A DNA stretch of 64,000 bases from Alphaproteobacteria bacterium (GTDB lineage Bacteria; Pseudomonadota; Alphaproteobacteria; Micropepsales; Micropepsaceae). The translations under genes and the position numbers were made by a program. Location of the stretch: assembly GCA_017983635.1 (NCBI GenBank), contig JAGOBA010000003.1, positions 417,930 to 481,929 on the forward strand. The letters run 5' to 3'. Below, in pieces: positions 17,368-25,535 of this stretch. How positions within the stretch are numbered: position 1 is the first letter of the stretch; every line of letters begins with the position of its first letter. The notes under the pieces were generated by a model. That model was not told where the DNA came from. It made no database searches and saw only the letters and a program-made list of their open reading frames with translations.

Positions 17368-18354
17368 TCAACACGTCTTCATCGGCTTGTCGCGCGTCAG
17401 CGCGCAGATCATTTTGCTGCCACGCGAGGGGCCGTAGGTGAGGATGAGCTGTTCTTTCAGCGTCTCCCACTTGTCCTTTGAATCGGCGACGGCGGCTTCC
17501 ACGGCATGGCGGAAGTTGTCGTTGACGCGGCCGCGGTCGGTCTTGCCGTTGCCGGCGGCAGGATCAACCGTGCCCGTGTCCTTGTTCAGCGCCAGGTGCT
17601 TTACGCGCGGGAGCTTGCCGTCTTTGCCGTAGTTGCAATTGGCGGGCTCGGAGATCGCGGACTTTTCCTCGAAGCAACCGGAGATCAGGCCGGCCGGAAA
17701 CGGTTTGACCGTGCGCAGGTCGAGATATGGCGCGGCGCCACGATTGTTGAGGCCGGGCGGGTTCAGCGGCGAGATCGGCGCGTTCTTGTCGGCGGCGTCG
17801 GTCCAGTTCGTGTGCGAGTAAAAATCCTGCGACGCATGCAGCAGAATGCCGAAGTGTTCCAACACGTTGCACTTGGCGCGGCCTTTGATCTGACCACCGT
17901 ACCGGCAAGCGACAATGGTGGGGATTTCGCTATCGCGGAGCCGGCCCTTCGCGTCGAGCAGGTCGCCGGCGGACGTCACCGCTTCGTCAAGTTTCTTGGC
18001 CATCCAGGCGCGGCAGGCTTCGATCTTCGCTTGCGCGTCGGTCTTCGATTGCGGATAGCCCGCGAGGTCGAAATAGTCGCCGCCATCGCAATGCGCCTCG
18101 GCGCGGAAGATGAGCGCACCGCGATCGGGCGTGCCGACCGCACCGAAGTCCCCCGGCGCGCCGGCGAGCGAGGCCAGTGTGCGCTTCTGAAAGCAGTCGT
18201 CGGTCGGCGCGTTGTTCGCGCAAGCGAATGCCTGGCGCGTGATGCGTTCGTGCTCAAGATTTTGCCCGAGGCCTTTGATGGTGCCGAAGCCATAGGCGGC
18301 GCCGGCAGTGAGGGTGAGAGCGGCGACGGTGACGACGGCAATCGACGATTTCAT
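17368..18354 (-). CDS. Secreted Het-C / zinc-phospholipase-like protein
   Basis: A 328-residue exported protein: residues 1-22 (MKSSIAVVTVAALTLTAGAA) form a signal peptide. Around residues 168-185 lies HFGILLHASQDFYSHTNW, the HxxxxDxxxH-type signature of the Het-C / bacterial zinc-dependent phospholipase-like fold. An upstream NLEHERITRQAFAC segment could supply another metal-binding His. Several Cys suggest disulfides in the periplasm. The open frame continues upstream, but ATG at 18354 is the only start that puts a signal peptide first. It is divergent from a PLD-like gene 145 nt away. Hydrolytic activity is inferred from the motif alone. Confidence 0.72.
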   Translation of the reverse strand: MKSSIAVVTVAALTLTAGAAYGFGTIKGLGQNLEHERITRQAFACANNAPTDDCFQKRTLASLAGAPGDFGAVGTPDRGALIFRAEAHCDGGDYFDLAGYPQSKTDAQAKIEACRAWMAKKLDEAVTSAGDLLDAKGRLRDSEIPTIVACRYGGQIKGRAKCNVLEHFGILLHASQDFYSHTNWTDAADKNAPISPLNPPGLNNRGAAPYLDLRTVKPFPAGLISGCFEEKSAISEPANCNYGKDGKLPRVKHLALNKDTGTVDPAAGNGKTDRGRVNDNFRHAVEAAVADSKDKWETLKEQLILTYGPSRGSKMICALTRDKPMKTC

Positions 18355-18499
18355 GGATGGAGCCCTCAGTTTGGAGGGCAGCTTGGCACGGACCGGTGCG
18401 TATGGGCAGGGGTTCATTCGCGCACGTGGCGCTCGGTAACGACTTCGGCGCGCGATGGGGTCATCCTCGGGCGAGTTCAGTGATTCGTTCGGAGGGCGT

Positions 18500-19300
18500 A
18501 TGTCGAGCAAAGCGCAAAAACGCAAGGAATTGGTTATCGATTCAACGGTCGAGCCGGACGAGGGTCCAACCGTCGCGTCGCGCGTGCTGTCGGCCGTGCG
18601 TTCGGCATTGGCGCTCTTTTCCGCGCACCGCGCAAAGGTCGCGGCCGCTGCGGGCGTCGCCGTGCTCGGTGTGCTGGCGATGACTGGCGTCTTGGGCGTC
18701 AGCAATTGGGCATCATCACTGCAACCCGCGCCGGAACGGACGGAGGCGACAGCTACTGCCGCGCCTGCCGCGCAATCGGCGAGTGAGGCGGCGTTGGCGG
18801 CGGCACCCGCTGCGGCAGCGGTTGCCTCGAAGCCCGAGCTGAGCACCTGCTTCACACCCGGCGAGAACTGCATGAGCAAGATCGTCAAAGCGATCGACGG
18901 CGCGAAGAGCGAGATCTTGGTTCAGGCCTACAGCTTTTCGGCGAAGCCGCTGATCAACGCGCTGGGCCGGGCGCACGCGCGCGGCGTGAAGGTGCGCGTG
19001 ATTCTCGACAAGGCGGACGAGCGCGAACGCGACCGCGCCGGCTCGCGGCTGATCGCGCAAAGGATCTTGCCGCACGTCGACACCGGCGTCGCCTCGGCGC
19101 ACAACAAAGTCATCGTTGTCGATCGGGACACGGTGATCACCGGTTCGTTCAACTTCACCGACGCCGCGCAGAAGAAGAACGCCGAGAATGTCCTCCTGAT
19201 CAAAGGCCACCCGGATGTTGCGGCCGCGTATGCGAAGAATTGGGAACGGCGGATGGCGGCCTCACGGCCGTACTATGGGACGATGGCGCCGGTGCTTTGA
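18500..19300 (+). CDS. Membrane-anchored phospholipase D-like (Nuc-type) protein
   Basis: A 266-residue protein with a basic cytoplasmic start, one membrane helix near residues 45-70 (VAAAAGVAVLGVLAMTGVLG), an Ala/Pro/Thr-rich linker and a PLD domain from about residue 110. The HKD motif AHNKVIVVDRDTVITGSFNF (about residues 200-219) has the His, Lys, Asp and downstream GSxN of the Nuc endonuclease/PLD family. Only one HKD is present, so the active form would be a dimer, as in Nuc. Start: ATG at 18500 is preceded by GGAGG. The catalytic domain probably faces the periplasm. Nuclease versus lipid substrate cannot be decided. Confidence 0.85.
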   Translation: MSSKAQKRKELVIDSTVEPDEGPTVASRVLSAVRSALALFSAHRAKVAAAAGVAVLGVLAMTGVLGVSNWASSLQPAPERTEATATAAPAAQSASEAALAAAPAAAAVASKPELSTCFTPGENCMSKIVKAIDGAKSEILVQAYSFSAKPLINALGRAHARGVKVRVILDKADERERDRAGSRLIAQRILPHVDTGVASAHNKVIVVDRDTVITGSFNFTDAAQKKNAENVLLIKGHPDVAAAYAKNWERRMAASRPYYGTMAPVL

Positions 19301-19352
19301 TTGAGCGCCGCGAGCCCGCATAAGGCAACGGCGCCCCTGGCGGGGGGATTAC

Positions 19353-19417
19353 GGTGACAGTGCACTTTTTTGGATGGCGCTTAGGGCCGATGCCGCTGAG
19401 TTTTGTGCACTGTCACC
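19353..19417. repeat. REP-like inverted pair (REPIN-like), copy 1
   Basis: GGTGACAGTGCAC at 19353-19365 and its exact reverse complement GTGCACTGTCACC at 19405-19417 enclose a 39-nt spacer. The same 13-mer occurs at 20577-20589, 20602-20614 and (direct orientation) 21331-21343 around the transposase gene. Two inverted REP units with a spacer is the REPIN arrangement mobilised by RAYT transposases. The pair sits between the stops of the PLD-like and Sel1-repeat genes. Confidence 0.8.
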
Positions 19418-19439
19418 CGAATTCTAATTTCTGTACGCT

Positions 19440-20336
19440 CTAGCGGAAGTTGTCCGAGTGACGGACGTCGCCCGGTTCGCGTGCCGCGCGGCAGGCGTGA
19501 TCGTATCCGCCCTTAACGATTCTTATGCCGGCGCGGAGCCGTCCAAAGAATGTAGGCGCTTCCTTGAACGCCAGCAGCAGAATCTCGATGCGCGCAAGCG
19601 CGTGTCCGCGTTCCACGGCACGCTCGAGCAAGGCGAGACCCTGATCACGATCAGCCGGCCCCGCTTGACGGCGGACCAACGCCCTGCCCGCCCAATAGAT
19701 GGAAGGTTTGTAGCCCCTCTCGGCGCACTCCAAAAAAAGCGCAAGAGCGCGCGCTCGATCACCGCTTCTGAGCAATGCTCGGGCGATACGGTGTTGCGCT
19801 TCCACACTTCCTGCGCGCGCCGCCTGCTCCCAGAGCGCGATAGCTTTCTTTGGATCGGGTGCGCCCAGGTGACCGCGGTTGTACATCCAACCCAAGTTGA
19901 TCAAAGCGTAGACCGAGCCACGCGCCGCCAAGGCATCGAATAGCTGTGCCGCTTCCGCATATTTCCTAGCCTCCAACATCTCCCAGGCGAGTTGCTCTTC
20001 GAGGTCTAACAACTCGCGCGTGCAGCCCAGATGCAACTCGGCGGAGCCTTCGCGGAACACTTTTTGTGCACGCGCGCGGTCGCCCTTCTTGAGGAGCGCT
20101 TGGCCGAGGTAGTACATGCCCTCGGGGTTGCCGGGGACCGCAGATTTTTCATATGCGGCAATCGCCTTGTCGAGGTCGGGCGCGCCGATGTGACCGTGCT
20201 CGTGCAGCCAACCGAGCTTGACATGCGCCCAGACGGAGCCGCGTTCTGCGAGAGGTTCGAAAAGGCGTGCGGCCTCTGCATAGTCTCGCGCCTCCATAAG
20301 GCGCCAGGCGTTGTGCTCTTCCGGGGAGAGGATCAT
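19440..20336 (-). CDS. Sel1/TPR-repeat protein
   Basis: A 298-residue helical-repeat protein. Sel1-like units of about 36 residues recur: ARLFEPLAERGSVWAHVKLGWLHEHG, AIAAYEKSAVPGNPEGMYYLG, AQLFDALAARGSVYALINLGWMYNRG and AIALWEQAARAGSVEAQHRIA show the alternating A-x-x-G pattern. These repeats mediate protein-protein contacts; the partner is unknown. No signal peptide follows from the chosen start, ATG at 20336, which begins just before the first repeat. The open frame extends 33 codons upstream with a non-homologous, shadow-like composition. Its ribosome binding site is weak, so the start is moderately certain. Confidence 0.8.
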   Translation of the reverse strand: MILSPEEHNAWRLMEARDYAEAARLFEPLAERGSVWAHVKLGWLHEHGHIGAPDLDKAIAAYEKSAVPGNPEGMYYLGQALLKKGDRARAQKVFREGSAELHLGCTRELLDLEEQLAWEMLEARKYAEAAQLFDALAARGSVYALINLGWMYNRGHLGAPDPKKAIALWEQAARAGSVEAQHRIARALLRSGDRARALALFLECAERGYKPSIYWAGRALVRRQAGPADRDQGLALLERAVERGHALARIEILLLAFKEAPTFFGRLRAGIRIVKGGYDHACRAAREPGDVRHSDNFR

Positions 20337-20654
20337 GTGACGGTAGCGCCCTATGAAAAAGATATAGGGACGCCGAGGTGGAAGATGAAGGGGGAGGCAG
20401 GAGTGCCGCGCGGCAAGCCCACCCGCGTGGGGCACCGCAACCGTACCGAATCACCAATGTTTGCTGCGAGTTGGCCTCCGAGCTAGCAGAGACTCAGCAG
20501 TAGCTTGTGATGATTCCTACCGGCCTTTTTTATGCGCTTGGCCGAGCCTCACCGCCGTACGGCCTGGCGGAAATTAGTGCACTGTCACCGAATTATAAAT
20601 CGGTGACAGTGCACTAATTGACTCGATCGCCCGGAAAGACCTACCGTGGCTGCC
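20337..20654. other. Intergenic stretch between Sel1 gene and transposase
   Basis: 318 nt without a supported gene. It holds the divergent upstream regions of the Sel1-repeat and transposase genes and, near its right end, the long perfect inverted repeat described separately. No convincing -35/-10 pair was found. Confidence 0.6.
20572..20619. repeat. Perfect 20-bp inverted repeat upstream of the RAYT gene
   Basis: Arms at 20572-20591 and 20600-20619 are exact reverse complements around an 8-nt AT-rich loop (ATTATAAA). Each arm contains the GTGCACTGTCACC core shared with the other copies here, extended on both sides (AATTA before, GA after). It lies 36 nt before the transposase start and is its probable substrate or cis-acting element. 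Confidence 0.85.
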
Positions 20655-21329
20655 ATGGCCCGTCTTGCTCGCGCCGTGTTTCCGGGGCTTCCGCACCACG
20701 TCACGCAACGGGGCAACGGGCGCGCGCGGACCTTTTTCAGCGACGGCGACTATCGCCTTTATCGCGATCTTCTGGGCGAGCACGCTGCGGCGGCCGGCGT
20801 GGAGGTTTGGGCTTGGGTGCTGATGCCGAACCATGTCCATTTGATCCTGGTGCCGCAGGACGCCGACGGGCTGCGGCGCGCGCTTGCACCGGTACATCGA
20901 TACTATGCGGGCCATGTGCACCTGCGCCAAGAACGCAGCGGGCACTTCTGGCAGGGGCGCTTTGGCTGCGTGGCGATGGATGAGGATCACTTGGGTGCGG
21001 CGCTGCGTTACGTGGCGCTCAACCCCGTGCGCGCGCGGTTGTGCAAGCGCGCGGTCGATTGGCCCTGGTCCAGCGTGCATGCTCATCTTGGGCAGGCCGA
21101 TGGATTGACGCAGTGCGGGCCGGTGCTGTCGCGCTACCCGAACTTTCGCGCGCTGATCGAACGGGGCGAGGACGAGGCGCTGTCGCAGAGCCTCCGCCAA
21201 GCCGAAACGATCGGCCGCCCGCTCGGCTCCGACAGGTTCATCGCGCGATTGGAGCGCAAGAGCGGACGCGTGCTGAAACCTGCGAAGCGCGGGCGCAAGG
21301 CGAAGGTGGAGGAGCGAGACGGAGAATAA
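20655..21329 (+). mobile_element. REP-associated tyrosine transposase (RAYT, Y1/HUH family)
   Basis: A 224-residue Y1 transposase. It opens with the family-typical MARLARAVFPGLPHHVTQRG, carries the HUH motif in MPNHVHLILVP (about residues 57-67) and the catalytic Tyr in LRYVALNPVRARL (about residue 118), and ends with a basic tail. RAYTs are single-copy, domesticated-looking relatives of IS200/IS605 transposases that nick single-stranded REP hairpins. A GTG nine bases upstream is also possible, but ATG at 20655 matches the family start. GTGCACTGTCACC elements lie on both sides, a REPtron layout. The gene looks intact. Confidence 0.92.
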
Positions 21330-21330
21330 A

Positions 21331-21348
21331 GTGCACTGTCACCGAATT
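21331..21348 (+). repeat. REP-like unit directly after the RAYT stop
   Basis: GTGCACTGTCACCGAATT starts one base after the transposase stop codon. It matches the left arm of the upstream inverted repeat, including the CGAATT edge, and marks the right border of the RAYT module. No inverted partner is seen nearby, so it is a single unit. Confidence 0.75.
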
Positions 21349-21613
21349 TCCCGAAGACCGCCATCAGCAATTGGCGGCCGCGATAGGCGTCGAAGCGGTC
21401 TTCGTCTAACATCGATGGTCCCCAAACCGGCGCGGCCGAGCATAGCGGAAAGCGGAGAAGAGCGGGTGGGACACCCCGCGCTCCCACGTCAAAGGACCTG
21501 CTCTGGGATTGCGGTTGGCGGCGGCGAGTGCGGCCGTGGCTACGCTTGACTTTGCATGTCGTTTGTTCTATTTTTGTTCCACGCCAGATCAAGCGTCTAA
21601 GATGGGTGCCGCG

Positions 21614-21811
21614 AACGGATTCCTAACGGCCAGAGAACGGATTCATAACGGAATTTTTGGCTCAAATGAGCGGAAATAACGCATATAACGGATTGGCAGA
21701 TATCATTCACCCGCCGGGGCGTCGGTCTGCAAACGGACGCCACACGGATACCAAACGGATTTCAAACGGATGTTTTGGCTCAGTTGAGCCAAATAAACGG
21801 ATCAAACGGAT
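21614..21811 (+). repeat. Duplicated, helically phased AACGGAT array with internal hairpin
   Basis: Twelve AACGGAT-like heptamers, all on the + strand, lie in two units offset by exactly 118 bp. Unit 1 has them at 21614, 21625, 21636, 21647, 21678 and 21687; unit 2 at 21732, 21743, 21754, 21765, 21796 and 21805. Within each unit four copies are exactly 11 bp apart, then a TTGGCTCA...TGAGC palindrome follows, then two copies 9 bp apart. Seven are perfect AACGGAT; the others are AACGGCC, AACGGAA, AACGCAT, AACGGAC and CACGGAT. In unit 2 the palindrome is a perfect 9-bp stem (21774-21782 with 21785-21793). Eleven base pairs is about one helical turn, so a protein-binding array is plausible. No known element was recognised. 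Confidence 0.85.
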
Positions 21812-21847
21812 ATTTGCATCTCATTTGGGGCGGGGGCGGCCCCCTCC

Positions 21848-21880
21848 ACCATCCGTCTTCGCTTCGCTACGCCGGATGGT
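21848..21880. repeat. Hairpin element downstream of ndk
   Basis: ACCATCCG at 21848-21855 pairs with CGGATGGT at 21873-21880 around a 17-nt loop, flanked by C-runs (CCCCCT before, CCCCC after). It lies 26 nt past the ndk stop on the opposite strand and could act as a weak terminator or be a dispersed palindromic repeat; no poly-T tract follows. Confidence 0.5.
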
Positions 21881-21905
21881 CCCCCGATGGCGGATGCGTG
21901 GTCGC

Positions 21906-22325
21906 TCAGCCCACGATTTCGGTGTCGGCGAAGAAGTATTTGATTTCGTTGGCGGCGTTTTCGGGGCTGTCGGAGCCGTGGACGGAGTTGGCTTCGATCG
22001 ACTCGGCAAAGTCCTTGCGGATCGTGCCGGGGGCTGCCTTCGCGGGGTCGGTCGCGCCCATGACTTCGCGGTTCTTGGCGACGGCGTTCGCTCCTTCGAG
22101 GACCTGCACCACGACCGGGCCCGAGGTCATGAACTTCACCAGGTCATGGAAGAACGGGCGCGCTTTGTGGACCGCGTAGAAGCCTTCGGCCTGCTTTTGC
22201 GTCATCCAAATGCGCTTTTGCGCGATCACGCGCAGGCCTGCCCCTTCGAGCCGGTCGATCACCTTGCCGGTCAGATTGCGGCGGGTCGCGTCGGGCTTGA
22301 TGATCGAGAAGGTACGTTCGGTCAT
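21906..22325 (-). CDS. ndk: Nucleoside diphosphate kinase
   Basis: Ndk transfers the gamma-phosphate of ATP to nucleoside diphosphates through a phospho-histidine and balances NTP/dNTP pools in the cytoplasm. The 139-residue length is typical. Diagnostic features are the opening [19 protein letters not shown] with the substrate-binding Lys, and the active-site motif NSVHGSDS containing catalytic His116. The Arg and Asn of [13 protein letters not shown] that position the phosphates are present. ATG at 22325 is the natural start. The gene is divergent from the ABC-F gene (138-nt intergenic). Confidence 0.97.
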   Translation of the reverse strand: MTERTFSIIKPDATRRNLTGKVIDRLEGAGLRVIAQKRIWMTQKQAEGFYAVHKARPFFHDLVKFMTSGPVVVQVLEGANAVAKNREVMGATDPAKAAPGTIRKDFAESIEANSVHGSDSPENAANEIKYFFADTEIVG

Positions 22326-22463
22326 AGGGGCATTCCTTGGGCAAAAAGGCTTGAAAAAGGGAGGCCTTCATACAGACGGGGCTTAACCCCCGCAAGGCGC
22401 GGCGGAACGCGCTTTGTCGCGGGCTTCCCCTTTGGGCCAAAGGCCTTTATTGAGCGCGGCCCC

Positions 22464-24359
22464 ATGATACGCATCAACGCCATCACCTATCGGATCGAAG
22501 GCCGGCCGCTCTTTGAGCAGGCTTCGGCCAGCATTCCGACCGGCCATAAGGTCGGCCTTGTCGGGCGCAACGGCACCGGCAAGTCGACGCTGTTCCGGCT
22601 TTTGACCGGCGAGACCGAGATCGACGGCGGGGAGATCATCGTCCCGCGCAATTGGCGGATCGGTGGCGTCGCACAAGAAGTGCCGGGCGGGCCGGTGACA
22701 TTGCTCGATACGGTGCTGGAGGCGGACACGGAGCGCACGGCGTTGCTTGCCGAGTCTGAGACCGCGACCGATCCGATGCGCATTGCGGAGATCGAGACAC
22801 GGCTGGTCGACATCGGCGCGCATCGGGCCCCTGCCCGCGCGGCGGAAATTTTGGCGGGGCTTGGCTTCGACGCGGAGGCGCAGCTGCGGCCGTGTTCGGA
22901 GTTCTCCGGTGGGTGGCGGATGCGCGTTGCGCTAGCGGCCGTGCTGTTCTCAAACCCGGAATTGTTGCTGCTCGACGAGCCCACGAACTATCTCGACCTC
23001 GAAGGGTCGCTGTGGCTCGAGCAATATCTGCGGCGCTTTCAGGGCACGATGATTTTGATCAGCCACGATCGCGATCTTCTGAACACGGCGGTGAATTCGA
23101 TCCTGCATTTGGAGGACAAAAAGCTCACCTTCTACACCGGCGCCTACGACACGTTCGAGCGCACGCGGTCGGAGCGCTTGGCGGTGCAGGAAGCGGCGCG
23201 CGTGAAGCAGGATTTGCAGCGTAAGCACATGCAGTCGTTCGTCGATCGCTTCCGCTACAAAGCGTCGAAGGCGCGGCAGGCGCAGAGCCGATTGAAAGCG
23301 ATCGCGAAGCTGCAGCCGATTGCGGAAATGTCGAGCGAGCGCGTGGCGCCGTTCCGGCTGGGTGAACCGGAGGAATTGTCACCACCGTTGCTGGCGCTCG
23401 ATCGCGTCAGCGCGGGCTACGATACGCGGGTCGTGCTCGACCACATGGAGTTGCGCATCGACCCCGACGATCGCATCGCGCTCCTGGGGGCGAACGGCAA
23501 CGGCAAGTCGACCTTCGCGAAACTCATCTCCAACCGGCTGCAGGCGATGAGCGGCACGATCACGAAGTCGCGCAAATTGCGGATCGGCTATTTCGCGCAG
23601 CATCAGCTGGACGAGATGGACCCGCGGCAGACGCCGGTTCAGTTCTTGATGAAGCTGATGCCCAAGCTGAACGAGCGCGAAGCCCGCACCCGGCTTGGGG
23701 CTGCTGGGTTTCCGGATTTCAAGGTATTGACCGCAATCGGCGATCTGTCGGGCGGCGAGCGGGCGCGGCTTTTGATCATGATTGCGGCTTTGGATGCGCC
23801 GCATCTCTTGATCCTCGACGAACCGACGAACCATCTCGACATCGATAGCCGCGAGGCGTTGGTGCTGGCGCTCAATGATTATCCGGGCGCGGTGCTTCTC
23901 GTCAGCCACGATCCGCATTTGATCGAGACCTGCGCGGATCGCCTATGGCTGGTCGCAGGCGGGCGCGTGACGCCGTTCGAAGGCGACATGGACGATTATC
24001 GCAAGCTCTTGCTCGAGGAACGGCGTGCGCCTGGATCGAAGAAAGCGCCGAAGCTGACGAAGGCCGAAGAGCGCAAGGCTGCCGCCGACCGGCGCGCGGC
24101 TGTGACACCGCTCAAGCGCGCGGTCGATGATGCGGAGAAGCGCGTCGCGAAGCTGCAGGCCGAGGTCGCGAAGTTCGATGCCGCTTTGAATGCGCCCGAT
24201 CTCTATTCGAAAGATCCGGCGCACGTGACGAAGGTGACGAAGCAGCGCGCGGACGCGGCGAAGCTGCTGGAGGTGGCGGAGAGCGCGTGTTTGAGCGCGA
24301 TCGAGAGCTTCGAGACGGCGCGTGACAAAGCCGAACGCGGCGAGGTGGAGGGCCGTTAA
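22464..24359 (+). CDS. ABC-F family ATPase (Uup/YheS-like)
   Basis: A 631-residue soluble protein with two tandem ABC domains and no membrane segment: Walker A GRNGTGKST (about residues 34-42) with signature SGGWRMR and Walker B LLLLDEPTNYLDL; then GANGNGKST (about 341) with SGGERAR and LLILDEPTNHLDI. The linker between them (about 225-300) is basic, as in ABC-F proteins that act on the ribosome. The C-terminus is a charged coiled coil (KRAVDDAEKRVAKLQAEVAK). Start: ATG at 22464 begins the first ABC domain; the long upstream open frame runs through the heptamer array and is not coding. A translation factor role is inferred from the family. Confidence 0.93.
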   Translation: MIRINAITYRIEGRPLFEQASASIPTGHKVGLVGRNGTGKSTLFRLLTGETEIDGGEIIVPRNWRIGGVAQEVPGGPVTLLDTVLEADTERTALLAESETATDPMRIAEIETRLVDIGAHRAPARAAEILAGLGFDAEAQLRPCSEFSGGWRMRVALAAVLFSNPELLLLDEPTNYLDLEGSLWLEQYLRRFQGTMILISHDRDLLNTAVNSILHLEDKKLTFYTGAYDTFERTRSERLAVQEAARVKQDLQRKHMQSFVDRFRYKASKARQAQSRLKAIAKLQPIAEMSSERVAPFRLGEPEELSPPLLALDRVSAGYDTRVVLDHMELRIDPDDRIALLGANGNGKSTFAKLISNRLQAMSGTITKSRKLRIGYFAQHQLDEMDPRQTPVQFLMKLMPKLNEREARTRLGAAGFPDFKVLTAIGDLSGGERARLLIMIAALDAPHLLILDEPTNHLDIDSREALVLALNDYPGAVLLVSHDPHLIETCADRLWLVAGGRVTPFEGDMDDYRKLLLEERRAPGSKKAPKLTKAEERKAAADRRAAVTPLKRAVDDAEKRVAKLQAEVAKFDAALNAPDLYSKDPAHVTKVTKQRADAAKLLEVAESACLSAIESFETARDKAERGEVEGR

Positions 24360-24438
24360 GTGGCGATTAACCCGCGGAGCGCAAGTTGGACGCTCGTTGA
24401 TTCGCGATGGTTTCAACCACTTGGGGCATGGGTAGCTA

Positions 24439-24708
24439 ATGAAGTCGGCCACTACGCCGGAAGCGCAAATGCGCGCCTTGAAAACGTGGGCTGTCGATCG
24501 CATGACGAAAGGCACGGACACGCCTTTCGCGTGGTTTCAGTTCATGAAACTGCTCGAAGTGATCGACACATTTCTGGAAGCCGGCGACGAGGCCGGCTTG
24601 CGCGATCGTCTCGCGCCGACACCCATGCCGAAGCGTCCCGTGCGCGCGAAGTCGCTCCCCGCCAACGTCGTCGCCTTCGACGTAATGCGTCAGCGCGCCG
24701 CCGAATAA
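24439..24708 (+). CDS. Small uncharacterised protein (89 residues)
   Basis: A compact, probably cytoplasmic protein without signal peptide or membrane segment. It begins MKSATTPEAQMRALKTWAVD, continues with a helical WFQFMKLLEVIDTFLEAGDEAG stretch and ends with a Pro/Arg-rich segment. No family was recognised. It lies 79 nt after the ABC-F gene on the same strand and 5 nt before the stop of a convergent TPR gene. Its balanced composition makes a real gene likely. A nearby long frame on the same strand overlaps it in a different phase and was rejected. Confidence 0.6.
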   Translation: MKSATTPEAQMRALKTWAVDRMTKGTDTPFAWFQFMKLLEVIDTFLEAGDEAGLRDRLAPTPMPKRPVRAKSLPANVVAFDVMRQRAAE

Positions 24709-24713
24709 ATCTC

Positions 24714-25454
24714 TCAGCCGTCGAGATTCTTCTTGGCGACGAGATACCAGTCGCGATTGAGATCCTGCGCGTGGCGGGGAAGTTGCTTGTAGGCCTTCGC
24801 GACAGCCTCCAGCATCTCGCGCCCGCGCTGCGCTTGACCGAGTTTCAGCACGTAGAGCGCGAAGCGCACCTTTGCCTCGAAGCCCGGGAAGTAGGCCGCG
24901 ACCGCTTCGTATTCGCTCAGCGCTTGGTCCTGTTTGCCTTGGCCCTCCAGCGTGCGGGCGTAGAGCAGATGGCCGTCGGCGGATTGAAACGTTGGGCTCT
25001 TTTCGCGCAAACGATCGAGCGCGCGTTGGGCTTCGGCGGGCTCACCCTTGTCCAACTGCACTTTGGCAAAGCCCAAGAGCAGGTTCGGATCGTCGGCAAA
25101 GTGTCCGGTGAGCGCCGAGCGATAGAGTTCCGTCGCGTCGTCGTACATGCCCTTGCGGGCGCACTCTTCGGCGAGGGCGGCTTTCGCGGCCGGCGTTCCG
25201 CTCAGTTCGACCTGCGCTCTGCGTTCGCGGTATTCGCGATCCGGGTCGATGACGGTGCGGACGTCGAGGAACGCTTTGCGGCCGCGCCTCGTGTTCGCCA
25301 AGTCGGGCAGGATTTCGAAGAAGAAGTAAGCGGCCGAGCCTATGCCCGGCAGCAACAACAAGATCAGCATCCATTGCTGCTGACGGCCGGTCTGGGTTGC
25401 GTGATAGAGGCACAAACCCTGGATCATGAGGACGGCGAGGACGGCGATAGGCAT
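24714..25454 (-). CDS. Membrane-anchored TPR protein
   Basis: A 246-residue protein. Two hydrophobic segments at about residues 2-20 and 29-50 (LIMIQG-like helix, then MLILLLLPGIGSAAYFFFEI) resemble the PLDc_N-type membrane anchor. From about residue 90 tetratricopeptide-like repeats follow: ALAEECARKGMYDDATELYR, LLGFAKVQLDKGEPAEAQRA and LLYARTLEGQGKQDQALSEY. TPRs scaffold protein complexes at the inner membrane; no partner is evident. ATG at 25454 is preferred over a TTG 13 codons earlier, which would add a basic, unrelated stretch. Ribosome binding signals are weak. holC lies 81 nt upstream on the same strand. Confidence 0.75.
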   Translation of the reverse strand: MPIAVLAVLMIQGLCLYHATQTGRQQQWMLILLLLPGIGSAAYFFFEILPDLANTRRGRKAFLDVRTVIDPDREYRERRAQVELSGTPAAKAALAEECARKGMYDDATELYRSALTGHFADDPNLLLGFAKVQLDKGEPAEAQRALDRLREKSPTFQSADGHLLYARTLEGQGKQDQALSEYEAVAAYFPGFEAKVRFALYVLKLGQAQRGREMLEAVAKAYKQLPRHAQDLNRDWYLVAKKNLDG

Positions 25455-25535
25455 GGGGGGCGCTCGCTTGCGACAGGCCAATGCTGGACTCAATCGAACA
25501 ATAATTGGTTGAGAGCGAAGTTCAAATTCGCGCGG

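Larger units (their letters stand above)
21349..21905. other. Long non-coding interval between RAYT and ndk
   Basis: 557 nt without a supported gene, bounded by two convergent genes. The first 260 nt show nothing recognisable. The rest holds a phased heptamer array (21614-21811) and a hairpin (21848-21880), both listed separately. Frames open across it have no coding character, because the 11-nt repeat period is not a multiple of three. Confidence 0.7.

Noticed and set aside
21657..22463. Upstream extension of the ABC-F frame through the heptamer array
   Set aside because: The ABC domain begins at 22464. The extension crosses an array with an 11-nt period, which cannot code consistently, and runs antisense through ndk.
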